From Dolomedes plantarius (taxonomy: Eukaryota > Arthropoda > Arachnida > Araneae > Dolomedidae), in the NCBI GenBank assembly GCA_907164885.2, contig OU015493.1:53541302-53605301 (forward strand): a stretch of DNA of 64,000 bases, read 5' to 3'. Shown piece by piece: positions 30,842-42,800 of this stretch. Numbering within the stretch: the stretch's first letter is position 1; each line of letters starts with the position of its first letter. The position numbers were made by a program, and so were the translations under genes. Below the pieces are notes generated by a model, which was not told the DNA's origin, made no database searches, and was given only the letters and a program-made list of their open reading frames with translations.

Positions 30842-33800
30842 GGTTGGTTGGAGTTGGTTGGTTGGATAGATAGATACATTTATACATAACACATACATAC
30901 ATATGTACATACAAAAGAGGTAAGCAACGATAAGTAATCCTACGTTAATATCCCACAGTAGTTTCGTTAGAAGTGACTAGCTGAAATTATTTTTTGTAGC
31001 TTACTCTGAAAAGTTCTCTCTATTTACAGAATTTCCTGCATTTAGCTTATTTTAACTATTATAGCATTTACAAACCAGTTGATCAGAATGTAGGATCAAA
31101 GATTGGTCTTTTCAGAATTAGATTTTGTCACAAATGTCATAATTTGTTAGTTACCTGTTCAAAAATATTGACAAAATCAAAAGTATTGTTTGTTTTAAAC
31201 CTTTTAGCATTTGAGATGTATTTTCCCATCCTATACTTTAGACTTGAAGAGTGATGGATTATTCAGTTTTTAATTTGGTCTTCAAAAGTGTCTCAGATGG
31301 TATTTTGATGCTTTTGAATACCAAACTGGAGCATGCGATAATTGGTGAGAAATGTTTTTTCCAGCTGAAAGAAAGAGATAGTAAAAAAAACACTTAGAGA
31401 GTTAAACATGTAATAGCTTTCTGTAAAATATAAGTAATTTTAACATTTTAAAATTTTTATCTGGTACATAATATTTTGGTTATTTTTCCGCTCTCCTCTA
31501 ATTATTATTTCTATATTTTAGACTGTACTATGCCCACAACATGTTCATAAAGGGAATCCTGACAACAGGCTGGAATCTGTAGCTGTATTTAGAAGAGTAT
31601 ATGTTAATAGAGAAGAACATAAACAAGTAGCAAGGTAATTGGATTAACCTCGATTTTGAGGTCCTTTCTCTATGATTTTATTAATAGTTTTAATCAATAA
31701 AATTTACTCCTGTGTATAAATTTTTTCATTGCACTGTGATTGGGAAGTTTTGGGATCTGAAAATAATCAATGAACTTTGGATGATTGTATTTTACATTCA
31801 TTGGCAAAAATTTATACAATCTTTTCTTTTCAAAATGCAATTTATTGTTTCATTATCAGTTAACTTGCTTAGACCTTTTCTTGTACAAATTTTAATTCCT
31901 TATGCATAAGCGATCTGGAAAGTTCATTATACATTGACATGGTTTGGTTTGAAGCGCTACGGTCAACTTTTTGCTACACGAGGGACTGGGACCTACAGTT
32001 TAAAGCCGATTTCGAACGGCTACAAACATCCATGCCAATAGTGGGACTCAAACCCATGGGATCTGAACCGAATGCCAGTGCTCTAGCCATTCAACCATCC
32101 CCTGGCTATACATTGACATGTCTATTGTAATCTGTTATTAATAGCATTGCTCAAGGAATCATGAATTTTTCTTTCTAGAATTACAAGTTTGTAAGAGTGT
32201 ATTTTATGCTTTGGCATTTTTGAAGTATGTAATAAGGAGAGTGACGAATACCATGAATTAGTATATTTTCATTGAGGGAAGAATTTATTTATAATAGTTG
32301 CATAAAGGATGCAGTTTTGCTGATTATAGACTTGCTATGATTGTCCTTTGCATAAAAGAAGAAAGAAAAAGAAATTTGTTTGGAAAGTAATGAGGCAAAA
32401 TTTGCTAAACATATTCATTCTTTGTGTATTTACACAGCAAAGGGGGATCAAATGTGCTTTTCCTCATAAGCACTTGAGTACAGTTTTGTTGGGTGTTAGA
32501 AATTCTATTAAGATTAAATACATTTCAAGTGTAATAGAAATACTTGAATGAAATGTGTGTAATGCAAAATGCTAAAAAATCCAGAGGACTACAAATGCAT
32601 GGAAACATACCATTAGGGAAGGAAGGGATCTTTTCATTCAATTTCTTTTATTTACAAGTATGAATTCCTTATTGTCACCTAAAATCTCATGTATTCAACA
32701 TATAAACATGCTTAGTTTTTTATTAGTTTTCTATGAAAATTTTTTTAGTTGAGTTTGTTATTAATTTAATACCTAAATCTCTCTTTTGGTGGAACTGGGA
32801 TTTTGGGAAATATTCTTGCACTAAAATGGACCTTTGAGTTCTTGTTAATTTGCACTTTTTGTATATTGAACAGCAATAATGTTGAAGTGGAATGTATGTC
32901 TTAAATCTATATAATTTATTTTATATTGCAGCATGATTCAAGATGATAAATATGTTATGCGGGTTGGAAGCTTAATCTTCCTCAATATTGGTCAGCTGCT
33001 ACCCACACAGATTCAAGCATTTCATACTCCAAACTGTATTTATCCAGTTAGTATTATTATTATTTTTTTGTTTTGTTAGATGTATAATCACTTTTAAGAA
33101 AAATTTTGCTAAAGAAATTTTGATTATTTTTACACATGTATATCGAGTATAACATTTTATTTAACTGTATCTGTATGGAAATAATTCTTATGCTGTGTTA
33201 TGTGATATATTTTTAGGTGGGCTATAAAGTTATTCGAATGTATTGGAGTATGAAAAAACTTGGACGAAGAAGTCAGTATATTTGCACCATAAATGAATCC
33301 AGTGGTAAACCAGAATTTTCCATTCAGGTTAAAGATTCTGATCAGAAGGATGTAGTCTTAAAAGATAAGAGTGCAAAAGGTACCTTTTTTTTCTCCTTTA
33401 TATAATCCATAAATGAGCTTATCCGTAAACTTACTGTGTTCCTTGAAAATCCCCAAAAATCTTATAAATGTTTAAAGAGACTTAGTTCATTCTCTGCGTA
33501 AATCAAATTTTCATGCTTAACCTTTTAACTGTCAAGTTATTTTGATGATTTTGGTATGGAAAATGTTAATTTTTTTTAATGCAAAAATCAAATGTTTAGT
33601 ACAAAATGACATACATAAACTGCCATCTACTGAATAATGCAAAAATTCACCTCCCAAGATATGGTATAGAACAGCGGTTCTCAACCTGGGGGGCGCCCCC
33701 CCCTGGGGGGGCGTAGAAGAATTTCAGGGGAGGCGTGAAGGTTAAAAAAAGCAAAATAATTACAAGATAAAAAGCACTTTTTATATACCATGTTTTTAAA

Positions 33801-36800
33801 TTTTCTGTTGAATCATATAAAATTGCCAATTCTATGTTTTAATAAATACTTAAAAAAAATTTTTTTTCATGAATTATCCCATCAACTGGAAAGAAAATTA
33901 AGTTAATTGAAAGTTAACTTGCGTTTAACTTTTCGTTCCCGTCCCGGCCGACAGATGGCTGCACCAGTCTACAAAACAAAATTAACTGAAAATAATAAAA
34001 ACATGGTAAAAATCTGCTTAAAAATGGCTAAAAGTATTTAAAAAATGCATTGTCATCGTGTTCTGAGCTATTGTTAAAGTTTCAAATATCTAGCTAGTCG
34101 GGAAGTTAGTTAAAAATCGATTGCAAGATTTGTACTGGACAAACACACAAACACACACACAAACAAGAAAGCAAGTTAATAAAAACATGGTAATAAAAAG
34201 TAAATTTATAATTTACTGTACTCAATTTTGCGGTCACAATGTAACCTTAATTTATTTTCGACATATGAACACGAACACGAACACGATAATTGTCGTACAC
34301 GATAATTGTTGTAATTGTAAAAACACGATAATTGTCGTATGTCTGGAAGTTGAAAGTGACCTGAAGTGTGCTTTGTCACAGTCACAACCTAATATTCAAA
34401 AACTTGTCAAGGACAAACAGTGCCAGCCTTCTCATTAATGCTATGAAAGTGACTGGTATTACATGCCAACCTCACCTAGATCCTTGATTACTTCAAATAA
34501 ATTTGATCTGTATTTAATTCTTTGATTTCATATGTTCTAATAATAATAGGTTCCAAATTAAGATATGTGTAGTAATATTAAACTTTGCGTATGAAATTAT
34601 CTATTCTTTATTTTCATTGAATAACCAGCCTCAGTTTCAAATTCCGATTGTACTAGTTGTATTGACCACATATTTTGGTAGTGGGGGGGGAGGCGTGGCC
34701 TCACATCAGTGTTCAAAGGGGGGCACAGAGCCTGAAAGGTTGAGAACCCCTGGTATAGAATACTAGTGCTGCCATCTATTGAATAAAGCCCAAACCAACT
34801 TGTCCCGAGATAGATTCGGGTTTGACAATAAGATGCAAAATAATAATAATAATAATAATAATAATGGTAAAAAAATTAAATAAATAAAATAAAAATAAAA
34901 TAAAAGTGAATAAATAAAATTAAAATAAATAATAATAATAATAATAATAATAATTTTTAAAAAAGTCTACCCCAAGACTATCTCGGGCACAACATTTTGG
35001 AACGCAAGTGCTGCATCCAAGACTACCTTGGGCACAGAAGTTAAAAGGTTAATAAAGTGACCTTGAAAATACTATATGAAGATGTTTATATATATATTTG
35101 TTTTTCAACAACTGACTTGGAAGCAACAACATGAAATTTAAAGATGTTTTATTAATTTTAAAAATTGAATTTTATGTTATTTAGGGTTTCTTTTTTGGCT
35201 CAGCTCATGTAGTTGTGTATGAATAGTGCATGTACTCATGCATTTACATTGAGATGTTTTAGTCAGTACCATATTGTAATCTTTTTGTTTTATATAGGCG
35301 CTTGGCAAAAAGTGCTTTATCCCATTGAAAAAATGCGAAAGCAGGCGAAAACTATCAAGATATTTCCGGATTTTATAACAGGAGATGATTTATATGGGCT
35401 GACAGAACCAGCTGTATTGCGTATAGTGGAATCAGTGAGTATTTTTATTTCTCTCTCTCTTTCTCATAAGGAATTTTTGTATATTAAAAACTAGATAAAA
35501 TAAAGGAAAATTCAGATAATATTGATGGTTGTTTTTAACTTGTGTTAAAATATGAGGCTTTAAAAATATTTGGCCGTGTTCTAAATAATTCTTTCATGTA
35601 GAAGGCAACCTCTGTCTGGCACAGTATGTCCCTGGAGGACCCAGTGCAAATAAACTCTAATCAAACAACCAACCAACCAACCATGTAGAAGGCAGGGGAT
35701 TATTACTCGTGTTTGCTGTTAATATTTTCAAAATGCAAGCTGCTGTTGGTTATATTATACAAGAGAATCAATTGAGATATAATAGCATTGTAAATTTCTT
35801 GTGACAGAAAGATAATGTTAATGACTGAGCTTATATAAAGTATAATGTGCTAATCCCTTCAGGGGTCTTCCCTGGGGTTTGTTATACTGTGTTTTGGTCT
35901 CGAGTCTCCAAGAGATCTGATATTCCAGCCTATCTCACACAGTTAACCTCAGAAATTATTAATCGTATTCCCAATGAAGCTACCCTTATCTGTACCGATG
36001 GTAGCAAAAGTGAACAGTCTCACTCTGGCAGTGGAATTTTTATTAAGACGCCAAACAGCATTATTAAAATCAAGAAAAGGAACCCAGACTTCTGTTCAGT
36101 TTTCAGAAATGAGCTCATTGTAATTGATGAGGGGCTTAATCACATACTATCTGTTTTGGACCCAAAGGTTATTTGGATTTTGTCCAACAGTCATAGCTCC
36201 ATCCAACATCTATCTAATTGGCACAGTGTGGGAGACAAAACTGGTATAGCTATCCTTAACAAACTCAGGCATATCTCTTCCTTCTTTGAGGTACATCTAC
36301 AGTGGGCCCTTTTCTTGTGGACCTTGCAGGAAATGATGTGGCAGACAAACTGGCAAAGGAGGATGCCGATGAGCCATCATCCACTTCTCACTCTTTGATG
36401 TTTCTCAAACTCTATTCTATTAGAAGAAATCTTGATAGGCAGATATGGATTGTGTCCCAGGTTTCATGGTGACCTTCCTGTTGTCCTCTTGTTATCGCGA
36501 TGATTGTCCTGGAAGATCCCTTGCTCTCATCTGCAACAGACCTTCTCATACAGTACTCTCTCATTTTTTTTGGTAGCTGTCTAAAAGTTTCACATGCAAA
36601 TATGGTCACAAGACTTGTCCTGTCTACCTTAAATGCCATTCAGACCAGGCAACCCCAGCACACATTCTCAAGTGCCTGAAATTGACTCTTGACGACTTTC
36701 TTTCAGATCCTCTTTTGGTATACAATTTTGTGCGATTGAATGGACTTGTGGATTTGATCTAGCTGGGGCTAGACATGGAGATTGGCTTTAACAAAAACAT

Positions 36801-39800
36801 ATTGTGCTAAAAACATGTTTATTCATTCATGAAAAAAATAATAAATTAATAAACAAAAATTATGCCAAGAAAAATCTTGCTTATATATATATGAATTTAT
36901 ACATACACACACATGCCAGGAAGTCTAATAGTAAAATAAAATAAACCAAATATTCAGAAATTTACTGCTTAAAGATTTTTGCTGCATTTAAAAAATTTTA
37001 TCCCTTTAATGCTTTTAAATAAATTTTCAGCCAGTTGAGGAATTTTTAATCAGCTTACTTGCATATTTTTTTATGTATTTCTGATACAAGCTTTTTATTA
37101 AATACCTTAATTTGTATTGTCATAATTGAAGTTATGTCACGCATTTAGCTATGAATCTTATAATGCAAACCACTTTGCATGGGAGTGATAAGTATACCTA
37201 TAAAAGCTATTTGCAGGCAAAAGTAACCAACTCTTTGAATTTTTGAAAATCTACTACCAATGCCCTTAATTTAGGTTTAACTTTTTATATTTAAAATAAA
37301 TTTCCTTGATAATTAGGGTTAACACCACTAAATACTAAAATTTGTCTTACGGGTGTTAAATAATAAATAATTCATTTCAGAAGCTAGAGTGATTTACTAA
37401 ATACTTTAAATGTAAATCATTACAATAATGCAATTCAAATGCATGGCACTTATGATAATTTAGCTAAGTAATTTTTTGATGCAGTGGTATACATCAGGCA
37501 ATAACATAGGTACTGTTTTGTTTATATGCCATTTAAATAAAATAGTAATTAATCAGTACCATTCTATGTGCCTTTGGATTATTATAAAAAAATAGTTTTG
37601 TGTTGAGAGTTGTTTTACATTCAAAAATTATGTTGTTGTGTCAAAATGGTTGAGATTAATAATTATTTTGGATCTAAGAAATAATGAATCAAATGTTTAT
37701 TCATTATGATTTATTGTCAGAGAGCTTCGATCAAGAAACTCTTTACGTATTTCTTTGGATTCATCATCTGATTGTAAGTAGGAAAATTTTAGATTTAATA
37801 ATGCAATTTAACTTAAAAGAAGCTATTATCATATCATATAGGCCCAAAATGTTCTAAAGGGGCAATAAAGTCAGCTGAGGAAATTTTAGACTGAAATTTT
37901 TTTTTAATTTAAAACATGGAAGTCATCAGAAATGCAATGAAAAAAATCCGAAAATGTTTTCATGGATTCTATAAAATCTCTTTAATAATTTAAAAACCCT
38001 TACTTATAACTTATCTTGATAAGGAATTTTGCTACAATAAAGTTTTATGAAAAAGTTTAATTCAATGGTATAAATTATTTTCTTTTTATTTCTATATTTT
38101 TACTAGCAAAATTGATTACTCCCTTTCGTATGCTAAAGTTGTAATAGTAATAATGATTTTTCCAAGGATATCCTATTTTATGCTTTTTGTATGTCATTAA
38201 ATAAAAGTTATGTCGATAATAATCCCTTTTCAATGTTTGTTTGAATGTATGTTTTACAAGGAATTTTAAAAAAATATGTTTGTAATTTTATCAAATTTCT
38301 CTTCTTTTTTGTATTGTTGAGTTGATCAATATGACAGATGAATGATCGTTTATATATATGATTCTGAGTTACCCTTTTTTTTTATAGTTACCAGGAGTGG
38401 ATACTTTGTATGACTACAATTTTCGATATGGCCGGTCTCCTTTCCTAGAACTACCTTTAGCAATCAATCCAACTGGATGTGCACGATCAGAGCCAAAATT
38501 AAGGACTCATTTTAAAAGGTAGTTTTTGTTCATTTCCATTAGCTTACCTTTTCAGTCAGTTAGTTTACTGAAAAGAAGGTCCAAATCCTGCCAGCAAATT
38601 TTTGATATTGACTTTGATTGCAGGATTTGGGCTAGTTTCTTTTTACTATATAGAATAAGTTATTAAACTGGTATTTGCTGCTTGATCATGTGTTTTCTTA
38701 TGAACAGGCATTTTGCAAGTGTTTCCTTGAAACATCCGATCAGGGGTTCCCAACCTGTAGGTCGTGAACCCATAGGGGGTTGCAAGCTGTTTTCTGGGGG
38801 GGGGGGGTCGCTGTGACTTTATTCAATTAAAATAATAACTTTTTAGTGAATTTCACTGAAAAAGTTAGTCAATTTTTATTGACCATGAAACTGTCAGGCA
38901 AGGACGTCTTTTAAAAGAAAATGTCTCATTGAAAGTGCAAGATGAGTTTGTCAGAAATTTATTTATTTACTATTTATATATTACAAATGCCCAAAAGATT
39001 GGCTATGACGCCATTTGTTTACAGTAAAGGGTGATACTGCCGACCATTCATTTATGGGGGTGCCGTATAGGAGGCCAGCATTACCCTCTACAAGCCGGTC
39101 CTGTAATTTAGAATAGAGTCAAGTGACGAGATCGGAACACTTGACCCCACACCTCCAGAGGTAAATTTGAGAAGTTTGTCAGAAATCTACTGCCTTTATT
39201 TGGTGGTAAAGAAAAATTTCAGTTACTGCGTATAGTACATAATTCTATACATCAGTTTGTCTTGCATCAGTCTGTTCTGTACCTTTTGGCACTACTGTTG
39301 TAGTTTCCCCAACGGTGTAAAGAAATCTTATTTAGGTAAGAGGATTTTCTATTTTTATTATTATATAATTCTGAATCCATATGGTAGGTGCATTGCAGTG
39401 TGTACATAAAGGAATATCCGAACTTTGCAGGGCTATTGAAAGAAAACTAAACAAAGTACAAACTTGTTGTTCATCGGAAATCAAAAATAACAGTTGAAGG
39501 TTTAAATTCGTCACAGTTATAAGTGTTCAGCATGAGTCCCTTTAGTTACACGAAGGATGATGAGGCGGTACGATAACTCATCCTACACTCTTTTCAGCAT
39601 ACCTGGTGTGATGGTTTGAAAGGCTGCACATATGCATGTCTTAAGTTAGTCAATGTCATTTATTAGTGGTGAAATAAACACCTGATGTTTGATGTAGCCC
39701 CAGAAAAAAAAAAAAAAAAATGCATGGAGTGAGGATGTCAGGGTGCGAGGTGGTCATTGATAAAGAGCAAGGTCCTAGGGTGCTCAGCGACCAATCCATC

Positions 39801-42800
39801 TGTGTGGCAGTTTGTCATTTAAAAACCCAATCTTCATGAACTTTTGACTGTTATTTTTGATTTCTGATGAACAACAAGTTTGTACTTTGTTTAATTTTCT
39901 TTCAATATTCCTGCAAAGTTAGGATATTCATTTATCTACACACTGTATTTTACTTCAGGTTCTGTTCTGTTCTGTTATGTCCTGTTCTTGCTTTTACACA
40001 CCTTTGACGAAGGGATGAATGTTTCTTAATGTTCTCAATTTCTTACTTTTATTTTTGTTTAATTAAACATTTAGTTGGAATTAAATTATGGAAAATGCAT
40101 TTTAGTTTTTGTCTTATAAGGCTTTTTTAATGAAAATATGTGGAGATGGAAGGGGGGGGGGATCACAGGGTGTGTGGAAATCATTGAAGGGGGTTGCGGC
40201 TTGAAAAAGGTTGGGAAACACTGCATTAGATGATAAAATATTGTAACTCTCTGTTCATATTTACAGTTAACCTTTTCTTTACGGGATGGAATAGCATGTA
40301 TCCCAAGAACGTGGACCCAACAATGAATATATATATAACCCCCATAATGGCTGTTCTTACAAAGGGGTTATGGAATTTCTCATTCTAAAGAGAGAGTAGG
40401 AAAAATGGGCCCCGTAAGCTAAAGGTTATCACTTTCAGGTCTGAGATATTTCGACCATATGTCTCTCTCTGGACTGAGGGTTTTTATTTTTAAAAAAATA
40501 CTTTGAAGATATATATCAGCAATTTTTTTATTATAAATTTTAAACTGATTTTATTCATAATGTAGATACTATTTAAATTTACTTAGAATTAGAATTTAAT
40601 GAGAAATTATTGAAAACAGCAAGTTTTACAGTTTAAAAAAAAGTTTTGCATAAGGAAACATTATTTTTTAACATGAAATTTTAAATAAAATTGAATAAAA
40701 ACTTACCGAAATGGGTAACAAAAATCTAATAATAGCTTTTATTGGTAAATAGCATCATTTAATAAAATAAACATCGTTCAACACAACAAATATGGCAACT
40801 GAGCATTCAAACTAACCCTGATTTGGATTTGGATTCTACATTGTTTCATAAATTTACATCTGTTAGGTTCTGCCATCTCTATTTTTTTTTTTTTAAAGTA
40901 GAAGGTTCATAATATCTAAAAAGATGGCAAATGCATATAATTTGTAGTTCAGAGAGTTAAAAGTTGACCCTGAGAGACTCTCGGGCTTAGTCTGCTTCAG
41001 AGAAAATGGGTACCCAAGTGACACTCAGGCTTAGACCTCAAAGTGTTAATTTCAGTTTTTATTACATTGCATCATTATACCTGTTATGAAATGTTAATGA
41101 GCTTAAGTAAAAAGAAACTCGTTTCTTGGTTACTGTTTTTTTTTTTTTTTATATATATTATTACTATTACTGCTTAATTTTAATATCCTTACGAATGTGG
41201 ATTAATGTCTTTTTCATTTTAGGCCTCACACCCTTCATACTAGTAATACTACACGATCTTTCCATTCGGCCTTTTCTGGGATCTATCCTGAAGTTTCTTC
41301 TCCTTACATCAAGCAGTTTGTACATTCAAAATCATCTCAATATCGTAAAATGAAAATAGAATGGAGGAATAATGTTTATTTAGCTCGAAGTCGAATACAG
41401 GTGATAATCCTACATAGTACTTTCTGAAATTCTCAAAAAATGTTACTGACAGTTTTTCAGATTTTATAAACTGTTGAAGATATCAGTAAATTTGAGAATA
41501 GTGTATTTTTTCTTTCCTTTGAATCTAGTCTTAGATAACATTAAATTGAAGATTCAGTATAGTTTGCAAGTAGATCAGTTTTAAAGCTTTATAGAGCATG
41601 TAAATAACATTCTAAGCATTTTTTGGTGACCAAATAGGAGTCTGCTAGAGTGTTGATGTATTATAGGTCAACAGTCATCTTGTTTTTTCTTATTGGTAAA
41701 AATAATGTAACTGTATTCATAAATCCCAACAATTTGTTAAAACTTAGAGAAAAGATGGATACAGAGACTAGTGGAATAGTGTAACATTAGAAAAGATTAG
41801 ATAAAAAAATATATGACTTTACTAGGGTTAATTGTGTTGTTTAGTAACAGTGAATGAGGCAATTTTTGAGACTTAATTTTTTTTCTTCTTTGTGAACATT
41901 TTCTGCATTATAGTATATATCTTCAGTATTATTACAATGCATTACAGTTTAGAAAATGCTTTGCTTTATATATTATTATTTCAGTGATTCAAATTATGAA
42001 ATATTAAATAAATTAGGTAGTTAATTATTTAATGTTTTATCATTTCAGTTCTCATTTACTCTTTTGTCATTTGTAAAAAATTAAAATTTAAAATAGTTTT
42101 ATTTGTTCCATGTTCTCTATGTTATAAAACTAATAATTATTTTTAATTAGGGTTTGGGTCTGTATGCTGCTAGAGATATGGAAAAACATACTATGGTGAT
42201 TGAATATATTGGGCAGTTAATACGAAATGAATTAGCTGAGAGAAATGAAGCTATCTATGATGCACAGGTAATCTTATTTCCTCTTTCTCTTTCTCATTTC
42301 TTATCTATATCTTTCTTCATAGGTCATCTAAGTTATTGTTCTTGACAAATGTATTGGTCTCTTTATCTGTGTATCAGAAAATTGAATTTTTTTCAAAATT
42401 AATGCTTTAAACAGAATATTTATATACTAGCCACTGCGGGACATGTACTACTGTTCACAATATCATGTACAGTGATATTGTGAACAGTAGTACACATACA
42501 GATTAAGTGTAGATATAGTTCAGATATCTACACTTAATCATATCAAATAAAAAATTGCTGGGAAAATTTCTTCACTTATAAAATGAAGTAAAAATTCAAC
42601 AAGTACTAAAAAAAAGTGTAGAAAATTAACTCTTACTTACTATTAAGGTAATATAATACAGTTATTAATATTTTACTGTGATATTCCTAAAACTTCTTGA
42701 TATACACAGTTGAGTATTTCAAAAGTAGGAGATGATACAGTGACAGAATCAAACGAACGCACTTTAGATAAACTTACATACAACTGTCCATGACTAAATA

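Larger units (their letters stand above)
38741..40223. mobile_element. hAT element with two other elements nested inside
   Basis: The ends CAGGGGTTCCCAACCTGTAG and, inverted, CAGTGTTTCCCAACCTTTTT are flanked by CATCCGAT (38733-38740) and CATTAGAT (40224-40231), an aged 8-bp duplication (6 of 8). Subterminal G-runs occur at both ends. It has received a SINE (38985-39170) and a Tc1/mariner-like element (39396-39950). Confidence 0.82.

Noticed and set aside
30625..30914. Open frames on both strands with Ile-Tyr, Arg-Glu and Ser-Leu repeats
   Set aside because: They are translations of a (TA)n/(GA)n microsatellite inside a MITE, not genes.
31939..32130. A 63-residue open frame ([18 protein letters not shown]...)
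   Set aside because: It lies across a tRNA-derived SINE on the opposite strand, and neither its composition nor its position suggests an exon.
42444..42539. Possible miRNA cluster from the two perfect hairpins
   Set aside because: Stems of 16-22 bp are too short for animal pre-miRNAs, and the first hairpin sits where a Helitron 3' hairpin is expected.
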